Source: Bacillota bacterium (GTDB lineage: Bacteria; Bacillota; Clostridia; Acetivibrionales; DTU013). Taken from it: a stretch of DNA of 64,000 nt. A program made the position numbers and the translations under genes. Shown here in pieces: positions 34,479 to 42,467 of this stretch. Every line of letters starts with the position of its first letter. Position 1 is the first letter of the stretch. Under the pieces are notes generated by a model. That model did no database searches. It was not told the origin of the DNA and saw nothing but the letters and a program-made list of their open reading frames with translations. Where the stretch lies: assembly GCA_023433505.1 (NCBI GenBank), contig JAEZCO010000009.1, positions 62,001 through 126,000 of the forward strand, given 5' to 3'.

Positions 34479-35683
34479 ACAATCATAGTGACGAGCAGAT
34501 CATTGAAATATTGGATGACCGGAAAGCCAAAGGCTTTTCAGTAATACAAGTGTGTGCAGTACGAGAGTGGGAGAGAATAGTGTATACGGACGCATCCGGT
34601 GTAGAGTCCAATTTGACAGACTTATCCTGGGCAAGAACCGATTTTAATGGGAATACCCCCTTTATTAATGATGATGTCAAATTTTTGAATCCTGCTTATT
34701 GGGAGCGGTGGAGATGGATCTGCCAGCAGGTGAACCAACGGGGAATGTGTTTTGTTATCATGGCAGGAAGCCCTGGAAGAATGGAAGGCAGATGGAAATG
34801 CAGCGGGCCGGAGGAATGTTATATTTATGGGAAAAATGTAGGGACGATATTCCGGAGCTGTACCAATATTATACTCAGCCCAAGCATGGACTTTCCAGGG
34901 GACAGGGGAGTTGGGACGGAGGGCTGGCGTGCGCTTGCAAAAGGATTTAAGGACGGAATGGGAGCAGACGGTCAGGAGAAATCGATTCCTGTCCCAATGA
35001 CCTATCACACCTGGCAAACCTCCTCGGTATGGTTTCACCGGGATGCATGGCTAACCTTCAACGGCGTCCAGGGGTCACGGAATGAAGAAACGGATAATGA
35101 CCGGATGATCTATCAGAGGACGCTTCAGGATTATTTGGCCAAGGAGCCTGTAAAGCCTGTCGTATGTTTGGAGGGTAGTTATGAAGAAGAAAGAAATAAT
35201 GGGGGTAAATTGCCTCCGACTACAACAAGAAATGTGAGAATGCAGCTATTTTACGCCTTTTTTGCCGGAGCTTCGGGATATACATACGGACATGTAGACA
35301 ATTGGATACAGCATGAAAGTACGGAATATCTGAATTCTCCGGGAGGAAATTGGATTCCGGTTGCAAGAGACTTTTTACTTGCCCGCAAGTGGTGGAGGTT
35401 TGTTCCTTTCCCAACGTTGATCGTAGGGGGAGAAGAGAGTGGGGATAAGAGAAAGGTAGCAGTGGTAGCCGATGATGGCAGCGAATGCTGCGTATTCTTC
35501 CCGGAACAGGATGCTGTAGAATTAAATCTGGAAGGTGTATTTAAAGAGAGCACCATGGAGATATGCTGGTTTGATCCCAGAAATGGATACACAACGGCCG
35601 GAGAAAGGATAGCACTTAAGGGGAACAGACATTTTTCACCTCCGCAGGGTTGGGAAGATGCGGTGCTTATTATTAAATCCTAG
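34388..35683 (+). CDS. DUF4038-family glycoside hydrolase (apiosidase-like)
   Basis: 431 residues with no signal peptide. The N-terminal TIM-barrel part is FLWLGDTEWVLNNHSDEQIIEIL then KGFSVIQV; later GASGYTYGHVDNW. The C-terminal beta domain (about 345-430) resembles the collagen-binding-like domain that ends these proteins (WFDPRNGY). Family members act on plant or bacterial glycans; specificity is not predictable. AGGAG (34376-34380) is 7 nt before ATG 34388. It overlaps the remnant upstream and may represent the intact paralogue of that gene. Confidence 0.8.
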   Translation: MELKVSKNGHRLEMADGTPFLWLGDTEWVLNNHSDEQIIEILDDRKAKGFSVIQVCAVREWERIVYTDASGVESNLTDLSWARTDFNGNTPFINDDVKFLNPAYWERWRWICQQVNQRGMCFVIMAGSPGRMEGRWKCSGPEECYIYGKNVGTIFRSCTNIILSPSMDFPGDRGVGTEGWRALAKGFKDGMGADGQEKSIPVPMTYHTWQTSSVWFHRDAWLTFNGVQGSRNEETDNDRMIYQRTLQDYLAKEPVKPVVCLEGSYEEERNNGGKLPPTTTRNVRMQLFYAFFAGASGYTYGHVDNWIQHESTEYLNSPGGNWIPVARDFLLARKWWRFVPFPTLIVGGEESGDKRKVAVVADDGSECCVFFPEQDAVELNLEGVFKESTMEICWFDPRNGYTTAGERIALKGNRHFSPPQGWEDAVLIIKS

Positions 35684-35763
35684 CAGCAGGAGAGGTATTT
35701 GGCTTCAATTACTTGAGACGGGCATATTTTAAAGAAATTATACTGACGAAGGGATGTTATCGT

Positions 35764-37032
35764 ATGTATGGAATTCTGAATCTCCCCGAAATTACATTTC
35801 CCGATGGATTTATTTGGGGATCGTCAACCGCCGGGCATCAAGTGGAGGGAGAGAATATACATTCCCAGAACTGGGCTCTGGAGCAGGAAGGCAAAATAAA
35901 AATCAAGTCGGGAAAAGCCTGCAACCACTATGAAATGTACAGAGACGACGTAAAATTGATCAAGGAATTAGGGCACAAGGCATACAGGATGTCCGTAGAG
36001 TGGAGCAGGGTGGAACCGGTGGAGGGCGAGTTCTGCAAGGAGGCTGTCGAGCATTATATCGACCTCCTGAGTAGGCTTAAGGACGAAAACATAAAAGTCT
36101 ATGTCACGCTTCACCATTTTACTCATCCCTTGTGGTTTGAAAAAAAAGGTGCATTTCACAAAGCGGAAAACATTGCTTACTTTGAACGGTATGTCAATTA
36201 CATTGTGCATCTGCTTGCCGAATATGTGGACAGTTGGAATGTAATTAATGAATTTAATCTGTATGACGGTGCAGAACCGGCGAATTTTAAAATAAACATG
36301 ATTAAGGCACATGCACGGGGTTACCATGTCATCAAGCAGTATACCGGCGCGCCTGTAAGCACTGCACATGCGTTCATTGACTACTTTCCTTCCCGAAGGC
36401 ATGAACGGCTGGATAATATAATGACCAATTATATGGATTGGATGAACAATGAATTCTTCTTCCATGCTATCCGCACCGGAGAAATCATGCTGCCGCAGAG
36501 TGATATGGTCTATGATCCCGAAGTAAAGGGAGCTATGGATTACTGGAGCGTCAACTATTACATTCGACAGATGGTGGATGCTCGCAAGAAGAGGCCTGAA
36601 AGCGGCAAACGCTTTGAATTTACACAATTGAAGCTCATACCTATGGATTTCCCTCATGATGAGTTTTTCCCCGAGGGTCTGGTCACATGCCTTGAACGTT
36701 TGAAGGACCGTCCGGTGATTATCACTGAGAATGGCTGTGCCACGAATGACGACCGTTTCCGTATCGCTCACATGATATTACATCTCTATGCAATGAAAGA
36801 AGCAATCGACAGAGGCGTGGATGTAAGAGGATATATCCATTGGAGTACAATGGACAATTATGAATGGGGGTCGTTCGTTCCAAGATTCGGTTTGGTTCAT
36901 GTCGACTTTGATACATTTGAGCGGACGCCCAAGCCCAGTGCCTTGTTTTACAAGGACATCATTGAAAACAACGGTTTAAATGCCGGGATCATAGGTAATT
37001 ATTTAAAGGAAATTCCGGCTGTCGGGAAATAA
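35764..37032 (+). CDS. Glycoside hydrolase family 1 (beta-glucosidase-like)
   Basis: 422 residues, cytoplasmic. The N terminus FPDGFIWGSSTAGHQVEG and RMSVEWSRVEP are GH1 hallmarks. The nucleophile Glu is in VIITENGCA. The acid/base Glu appears as NVINEFNLYD, with Phe after the Glu where NEP is usual. The C-terminal YIHWSTMDNYEWGSF is conserved. Likely hydrolyses beta-glucosides or related disaccharides. GAAGGGA precedes ATG 35764. Lies in a carbohydrate cluster with the DUF4038 protein. Confidence 0.92.
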   Translation: MYGILNLPEITFPDGFIWGSSTAGHQVEGENIHSQNWALEQEGKIKIKSGKACNHYEMYRDDVKLIKELGHKAYRMSVEWSRVEPVEGEFCKEAVEHYIDLLSRLKDENIKVYVTLHHFTHPLWFEKKGAFHKAENIAYFERYVNYIVHLLAEYVDSWNVINEFNLYDGAEPANFKINMIKAHARGYHVIKQYTGAPVSTAHAFIDYFPSRRHERLDNIMTNYMDWMNNEFFFHAIRTGEIMLPQSDMVYDPEVKGAMDYWSVNYYIRQMVDARKKRPESGKRFEFTQLKLIPMDFPHDEFFPEGLVTCLERLKDRPVIITENGCATNDDRFRIAHMILHLYAMKEAIDRGVDVRGYIHWSTMDNYEWGSFVPRFGLVHVDFDTFERTPKPSALFYKDIIENNGLNAGIIGNYLKEIPAVGK

Positions 37033-37144
37033 AGCTGCCGGTTCTCGGTCTGCCGTATGGAACAAGTATGATAACGGGCACAAGCAAACCGTTCCGGACG
37101 CAGGAAAGGGCAAAGGCGTCAGAAAGAATGAAAGGAAAGCAAAT

Positions 37145-37740
37145 ATGAACATGCCTGAATTATTACATAAAACTTTCTACAGCAGCCGGATGGAGAAGCA
37201 GGTGCATTACCGTATATATCTTCCTTCGGAATATGAAAAAGAACAAAAGGCCTATCCGGTCCTATACAGGATCTATGGACCCATGGAAGAAGAAGCCGAT
37301 ATACAAAAAGCTGTGGGTTTTGCCGATCAAGCAATACGATCGGGCAAGATATCTCCGATGCTGATCGTCCTTTTTGACGGAGAAGGGGAGGAGGTTTTCA
37401 TTCAGGAATTTATTCCTTTCATCGACAAGGAATACCGTACAGCGGCGGAACGTGAAGGAAGAGCAATCGAAGGATCTGCCAACGGAGGCTTTGCGGCGTT
37501 AAGGCTGGCTGTAAAGTACAACAACCTTTTTTCTTCGGTGATTTCCTATGACGGAATAGCGGATGCAGCGCTTGCGAAAAACCTTTTCAGCTTGACTGAG
37601 ACATGCCGGGCGGAAACAGGTTGGGAGCAGACGTCACACTCTGCATCATAAAAGGCGCCGAGCATGGATTTGAAGTATTCCATAGCGTCCCCGAAGCAGA
37701 AGAAGCAGTAAAAAAGTTTTTTGCACGGATATTGAAATAA
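37145..37740 (+). pseudogene. Frameshifted and internally deleted esterase (esterase D/FrsA-like fold)
   Basis: The first frame (37145-37651) encodes an alpha/beta-hydrolase start with RIYLPSEYEKEQKAYPVLYRI and the nucleophile elbow IEGSANGGFAALRLA. It then loses register near 37610. Another frame resumes as LGADVTLCIIKGAEHGFEVF (catalytic His) and runs to TAA at 37738-37740. The segment between the Ser and His parts is shorter than in intact members, so both a deletion and a frameshift are likely. Probably non-functional. Confidence 0.72.
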
Positions 37741-37947
37741 ATATAGCGGAATATCAATAGAGCAAGGCATCAAATATCCTGCACATACTCGATGATTTTA
37801 TGACGATTTTATTTTGAAGCAACACGAAAGAAACTGATATTTTTGTTTTAGTCTCGGAATTAATGCACCCTATGGTTTATTCTCCTTGAAATTGGCAATA
37901 ATTTCCTATAAAATATACTTATAAACAAGGAAGGGTGTGATTAATTC

Positions 37948-38379
37948 ATGTACGAGACTGCTACATATGCAGAGCTTAAGAAACTACCGGCAGCTGAAAA
38001 GCCGGTAGCCTGGAAAGAATTGAAGTCACTTTATAAAACTCAAAAAGAGGTGGCGGATAAACTCGGTGTGAGTCCGGCAATTGTATACAGCATGATTTCC
38101 AGGTATGCAAGCAGCGATAAGAAGGTAAAGCTTGAAGTGGTCAAAGAACAAAAGAAAACCAGAGCAGTTGCGCGGACTGAAAAGGCAACTCAGAGGATTG
38201 CTGCTTCGCAAACAAACCCTATAGAACCGGAGATGAACGAGGTTGAGAGTGAATCCTTTTCGATAGCGGTAAAAAAGGCTGTTTCGGGAGAGGATGCCCA
38301 GTTTCTACTGAATGGCATTGGCAGCACGCTGTTAAAGAATCAAAATTATCTTATTGAAGTAAAAATAACGGAAAAGTAG
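37948..38379 (+). CDS. Helix-turn-helix protein of unknown function
   Basis: 143 residues. An HTH is visible at about 27-52 (YKTQKEVADKLGVSPAIVYSMISRYA). A basic linker follows (about 55-85, KKTRAVARTEKATQR), then a small C-terminal alpha/beta domain ending LLKNQNYLIEVKITEK. The C-terminal part could be a ligand or dimerisation domain. AAGGGTG precedes ATG 37948. No partner gene, so the target is unknown. Confidence 0.65.
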   Translation: MYETATYAELKKLPAAEKPVAWKELKSLYKTQKEVADKLGVSPAIVYSMISRYASSDKKVKLEVVKEQKKTRAVARTEKATQRIAASQTNPIEPEMNEVESESFSIAVKKAVSGEDAQFLLNGIGSTLLKNQNYLIEVKITEK

Positions 38380-38448
38380 ACAGCGCACAGGCAATTTCAA
38401 TCAGGATATAAACGGTGAATGGTGACCCTGCTGCCGCTAATGTGACAG

Positions 38449-38559
38449 GCCTCAGACCCTTGTGCCTGAGGTTTATGCTATTAGGGTACACCGAGAGTAA
38501 AAGATATCTAAACCTGAGAGATACCCCCTTATCGCTATACAAGGTGAGAAGGGGGTATC
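38449..38559 (+). terminator. Two hairpins downstream of the HTH gene
   Basis: GCCTCAG (38449-38455) / CTGAGG (38466-38471) and GATACCCCCTT (38520-38530) / AAGGGGGTATC (38549-38559). Each is followed by a short T-rich stretch. The second is an exact 11-bp inverted repeat. Either may terminate transcription; 38560-38729 shows no convincing gene. Confidence 0.5.
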
Positions 38560-38729
38560 TTTATACAGCGCTAATTTTTTTCTGTCAGTTTCAGCGGAAA
38601 GAAATCTTTTGTAATACTGCCGGGATAATTTTTATATGCGGTAACCGGCTTGATATTTTCCTTAATATCATCGATAATAAGAATATTGCAGTTATTTTCC
38701 AAGTCAAAGATGAAGAAAGGTAAATACAT

Positions 38730-39791
38730 ATGGATAACATAAAAATTGTCGACAGCCATACGCATATATACACTCCCGGAAGCATAGAATACCTTGCTCA
38801 ATCGGCAATCAAGCACAGCTTTGACAAGTTTTGCGTCATGAGCTTAAGCTGTACCGGCATGCAGTCTGTTGCACAAAACCTACTGTGCGCTCTTGCAAAA
38901 ATCATGTATCCCGGAAAAGTATTTGCTTACGGCGGACTGTTTTACCCCGAGAATCCCTCCGGAGTTGACGGGCAGGACCTTGTGAAACAGGCCGTCAGGT
39001 TGAAACAGATGGGCTTCGACGGGATGAAAATGCTGGAAGGCAAGCCGGATACCCGCAAAAGGACGGGACTGCCGCTGGATTCTTCCGTATATGACCCATA
39101 CTATTCCTACCTCCAATCCGAAGGCATACCGCTTACCTATCATGTCGGCGATCCAAAGATATTCTGGGATGAGGAAAAAGCGCCGGACTGGGCTAAAAAG
39201 GAAGGCTGGACCTACACGGACGCTTCCTTTGTCTCCAAGGAGACACTGTACAGCGAAGTTTCCGGCTTCTTGAGCAAATTTCCCCGGCTCAGGGTAAGCT
39301 TTGCCCACTTCTTCTTTATGGGAGAAGAGGGCATGGAAAGGGCTTCCGGATTTCTTGACAAATGGCCCTCGGTTTTCTTTGACATAACGCCCGGGATTGA
39401 AATGTACGGCAGTTTTACAGAAAACCCTGAAGGCTGGCGTGAATTTTTCATCAAATACCAGGATAGGATCGTATTCGGTTCGGACAACGGACTGGATGAA
39501 GAACTTGTATATATTGACCTGACCAGGTCGTTCCTGGAGACCTTTGACGAAATCCAATGCAGGGATATGAAAATTAAAGGCATCGGCCTGGAGCCGGAAA
39601 TCCTTGAAAAGATATATCACCGGAATTTTGAAAGGATTGCAGGAAATACGCCTGCCGAAATAAACGCTAAATTGCTCCTCGAAGAATGTGACAGAGTAAC
39701 GGATTTTGCCAGCCATGACAAAAATACACGGGCCTTGCTGCCGGAAGTGGAGAAAGCCTGTGAAGAAATAAGGAAATTGCTCAAAGGATAA
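38730..39791 (+). CDS. Amidohydrolase-family metal-dependent hydrolase
   Basis: 353 residues of the amidohydrolase_2 TIM barrel. Metal-site segments are VDSHTHIYT at the N terminus, TYHVGD, SFAHFFF and the final Asp in VFGSDNGLDE. Members include decarboxylases and lactonases; the substrate is not evident. AAAGG lies 9 nt before the ATG. It stands alone between short non-coding regions. Confidence 0.85.
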   Translation: MDNIKIVDSHTHIYTPGSIEYLAQSAIKHSFDKFCVMSLSCTGMQSVAQNLLCALAKIMYPGKVFAYGGLFYPENPSGVDGQDLVKQAVRLKQMGFDGMKMLEGKPDTRKRTGLPLDSSVYDPYYSYLQSEGIPLTYHVGDPKIFWDEEKAPDWAKKEGWTYTDASFVSKETLYSEVSGFLSKFPRLRVSFAHFFFMGEEGMERASGFLDKWPSVFFDITPGIEMYGSFTENPEGWREFFIKYQDRIVFGSDNGLDEELVYIDLTRSFLETFDEIQCRDMKIKGIGLEPEILEKIYHRNFERIAGNTPAEINAKLLLEECDRVTDFASHDKNTRALLPEVEKACEEIRKLLKG

Positions 39792-39841
39792 GTCTTTCTG
39801 CCAATAGCAAGAAAAAAGATTTTGCTTCATATCACAGCTAA

Positions 39842-39920
39842 AGGGGCTGTCTCAAAACATTCTGTCATCGGTATAAAAAGGAATCTGGTGTAGGGGCGAC
39901 CACTGGTCGCCCACCCTGGA
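39842..39920. repeat. Repeat / IS-end-like fragment with perfect hairpin
   Basis: GGGGCTGTCTCAAAA at 39843-39857 looks like the terminal repeat of IS1182-type elements. GGGCGACCA (39894-39902) and TGGTCGCCC (39904-39912) form a 9-bp perfect hairpin. GGTCGCCCACCCT also occurs near 15560. No transposase is present. The whole 39792-40007 gap holds no gene. Confidence 0.45.
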
Positions 39921-40007
39921 AGGACTTTGGAGGATCGTAAAATTCAGCTTTGTATGGATTAAAGGTCACCAACAGGCTAATCTCTGCAACAGGTGACCTG
40001 TTCGCTG

Positions 40008-40472
40008 CTAAAGTATCTCCAGGATCTCTACCTGATATTTCTCTGTCGGAGCATTGACTTCCACAATATCACCGGCTTTTTTGCCCGACAATGCCTTTCC
40101 TAAATCCGATTCTATGCTAATGCGCATATTTTTAGGGTCTATGTCCATGGTAGTCACCAATGTCACAACTGCCTCATCCTGATCCTCTATAAATTTGATC
40201 CTGGCTTTGCTGTTTACTCCCAATACCGAGACGTCCCCACGATTTTCATCAATGACGGTGGCTGTTGAAATCATGGTCATTAAATATTGAATCCGGTTAT
40301 CGTTTTCCCGGTAATTTCTGCAGGCTTCCTTATATTCTGCATTTTCCGACCGGTCGCCGTGGGCGGCGGCCTCTTGTTTTTCCCGCGCGATTTCCGCTCT
40401 TTTTACAGTCATCCGATAGTCTAATTCTTCTCTTAATTTTTTAATATTTTCCAGCGTAAGTGAATTATTCAT
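40008..40472 (-). CDS. greA: Transcription elongation factor GreA
   Basis: 154 residues: an N-terminal coiled coil whose acidic tip reads GDRSENAEYKEA (about 39-50), the residues that deliver Mg to the RNA polymerase active site, and a C-terminal FKBP-like domain (about 80-154). Rescues backtracked RNA polymerase. Length is normal. GGAGGG lies 11 nt before the ATG. The family usually sits with lysS; here it is isolated. Confidence 0.92.
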   Translation of the reverse strand: MNNSLTLENIKKLREELDYRMTVKRAEIAREKQEAAAHGDRSENAEYKEACRNYRENDNRIQYLMTMISTATVIDENRGDVSVLGVNSKARIKFIEDQDEAVVTLVTTMDIDPKNMRISIESDLGKALSGKKAGDIVEVNAPTEKYQVEILEIL

Positions 40473-40537
40473 AAAGCCTTAATCCCTCCGAAATGTAAAT
40501 GCTGCGTTCTTGGGTTTTATTAAAAGTGTGCAGGAAA

Positions 40538-40747
40538 TCAGCCTTTTCTATCACGATATTTCCTGTAAATTATATACGGTAAGAATCCGAATAAAAAGAT
40601 GAATTCCTTTGCCATATAGGACTCGGGGTGTCCGCTGAAATCAAACTGTCTCGGAATTCTTCCGGGAAGGAACGGATAAATTGCCGCTAAAACAGCAAAA
40701 GGGATAATCAGTATGAATAAATCTTTTTTTGTTAATTTCAAGTTCAT
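40538..40747 (-). CDS. Small DUF1648-like membrane protein
   Basis: 69 residues with two membrane segments (about 10-28 and 47-62). IPRQFDFSGHPESYMAKE between them is the DUF1648 motif found at the N terminus of SdpI-like proteins. Only this module is present, so it is either a stand-alone small protein or a shortened relative. GAGGGAG precedes the ATG. Confidence 0.7.
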   Translation of the reverse strand: MNLKLTKKDLFILIIPFAVLAAIYPFLPGRIPRQFDFSGHPESYMAKEFIFLFGFLPYIIYRKYRDRKG

Positions 40748-40851
40748 GGCTCCCTCATACCCTTAATTCGTTATCAACCGTATAATCATATTATCAATAA
40801 TTTCTCATAAGGTCAAACAATGAATAGAGGAAGACACTATCAAGTTTTTTT

Positions 40852-42273
40852 CTACCTCCCTTGCAGGCCCAGAAAATCTTTCATTCGGTCGCTTACCCGG
40901 GCTGCTGCGGCCGCATCGGACATCTCGGCGAAAATTCTGAGCAGGGGCTCTGTGCCGGAGAACCTTACCACAATCCAGCCGCCGTTTTTAAAATATAGCT
41001 TCAGACCGTCGCGATAGCTGATCCGGTCAGTTTCGTAGCCCAGGTCCGGGACTTCCTTTTGCTCAAACAATTTCTTTTCGAGCATGGACCGGGTGGCGGC
41101 GTCAAACCGCATATCGCACTCCGACCCATAGAAATAACCATAATTTTGATGGATTTCCTCAAGCAGCGCAGACAGACTTTTTCCTGTGATACTCAGCAGC
41201 TCTATCAACAGGCTGGCTGCGAAGATTCCGTCCTTTCCGCTGATATGGCCCCGGATGGTTAGACCTCCACTGCTTTCTCCTCCGATGAGGGCATGCTTTT
41301 GGTCCATCATGGCGCTGATGTGCTTGAAGCCTACGGGGACTTCATAACATTTTTCTCCAAAGCCTTCGGCGATTTTATCAAGAAGATGGGTAGTTGCAAT
41401 GTTTCGCACTGCGCCTCCCTTCCAGCCCTTGTATTTCAGCAGATAATAATAAAGCAGGGCAAGAATGCTGTTAGGGTGGATAAAATCCCCTTTTTCATCG
41501 ATGATTCCGAGGCGGTCGGCGTCTCCATCCGTTCCAATGCCGATATCATAACCGCTTTCCACCACAAGGTTCCTGAGATGGTTCAAAGTATGGGTGCCGG
41601 GGGACGGGAGTCTTCCGCCAAAAAGCGTGTCATGCCGGTCGTTGATTACGGTAAGCTCGCACCTTGCCGTAATCAGTATTGTCTGCAGACAGGTCTTCGA
41701 GACGCCGAACATCGGGTCCAGCACGATTTTAAGTTTTCTATTTTTAATGGCTTCTACATTGATCATCCCTAGAATTGTATCGATATATTCATTGAAAGGA
41801 TCAATGTCCTGTATGATCCTTGATTTTAGCCCCTGGGCAAAATCAATGCATGCAATATTCCTGGGATTCACTTTTTTGATGCTTTTCTCAATTTCTTTCG
41901 TGACATCCGCATCGGCATCCCGGCCGCCCTTTGTAAATATCTTTACACCGTTGTAATCGGCAGGATTGTGGCTTGCGGTAACTGAGCAGCCATAGCAGGA
42001 CAGCAGGTATTTGACGGTGAACATTACCAGCGGCGTAGGGGCCACCTTATCAATAAAATATACCTTTATCCCGTTGCCTGCCATGACCTCCGCCATCCAT
42101 ACGGCAGCCTTGTCGGACAGGAAACGCCTGTCATAGCCTATGACAAACCCCTCGTCGGCACACTTTTTTGCTATCATAAGGTTGGCAACGGCCTGGGCCA
42201 ATATGCACACATTCTCTTTCGTGAAGTCTTCTCCGATCAATGCCCTCCAGCCGCCTGTTCCAAATTTGATCAT
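40852..42273 (-). CDS. Phosphohexomutase (phosphoglucomutase/phosphomannomutase family)
   Basis: 473 residues with all four domains. The phosphoserine loop is TASHNP, metal-binding loop DGDADRLGI, sugar-binding loop GGESSGG, and C-terminal phosphate-binding RFSGTEPLLR. Interconverts glucose-1-phosphate and glucose-6-phosphate (or mannose equivalents). Lies directly downstream of cellobiose phosphorylase on the same strand, so it probably channels glucose-1-phosphate from cellobiose phosphorolysis into glycolysis. Confidence 0.93.
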   Translation of the reverse strand: MIKFGTGGWRALIGEDFTKENVCILAQAVANLMIAKKCADEGFVIGYDRRFLSDKAAVWMAEVMAGNGIKVYFIDKVAPTPLVMFTVKYLLSCYGCSVTASHNPADYNGVKIFTKGGRDADADVTKEIEKSIKKVNPRNIACIDFAQGLKSRIIQDIDPFNEYIDTILGMINVEAIKNRKLKIVLDPMFGVSKTCLQTILITARCELTVINDRHDTLFGGRLPSPGTHTLNHLRNLVVESGYDIGIGTDGDADRLGIIDEKGDFIHPNSILALLYYYLLKYKGWKGGAVRNIATTHLLDKIAEGFGEKCYEVPVGFKHISAMMDQKHALIGGESSGGLTIRGHISGKDGIFAASLLIELLSITGKSLSALLEEIHQNYGYFYGSECDMRFDAATRSMLEKKLFEQKEVPDLGYETDRISYRDGLKLYFKNGGWIVVRFSGTEPLLRIFAEMSDAAAAARVSDRMKDFLGLQGR

Positions 42274-42467
42274 GCTTCTCCCACCTTACACTAATTATTT
42301 TCCGGAAGATGCAGACCACAGGTGCACTCTCCGGATGATAACAATTATATGAGCAGGGGAGGAGATTTTAAACGGGTCAACTTTGGCATTAATTGTTCAA
42401 TCTTGGTAATGATTTTTTGCAATTTTTACTATGCCAAAATCAAACAAGAAAAGGCAAAAACATCACA

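Noticed and set aside
38571..38816. Minus-strand frame of 81 codons overlapping the amidohydrolase start
   Set aside because: A stretch looks protein-like, but it overlaps the well-supported start of the 38730 gene and has no start context.
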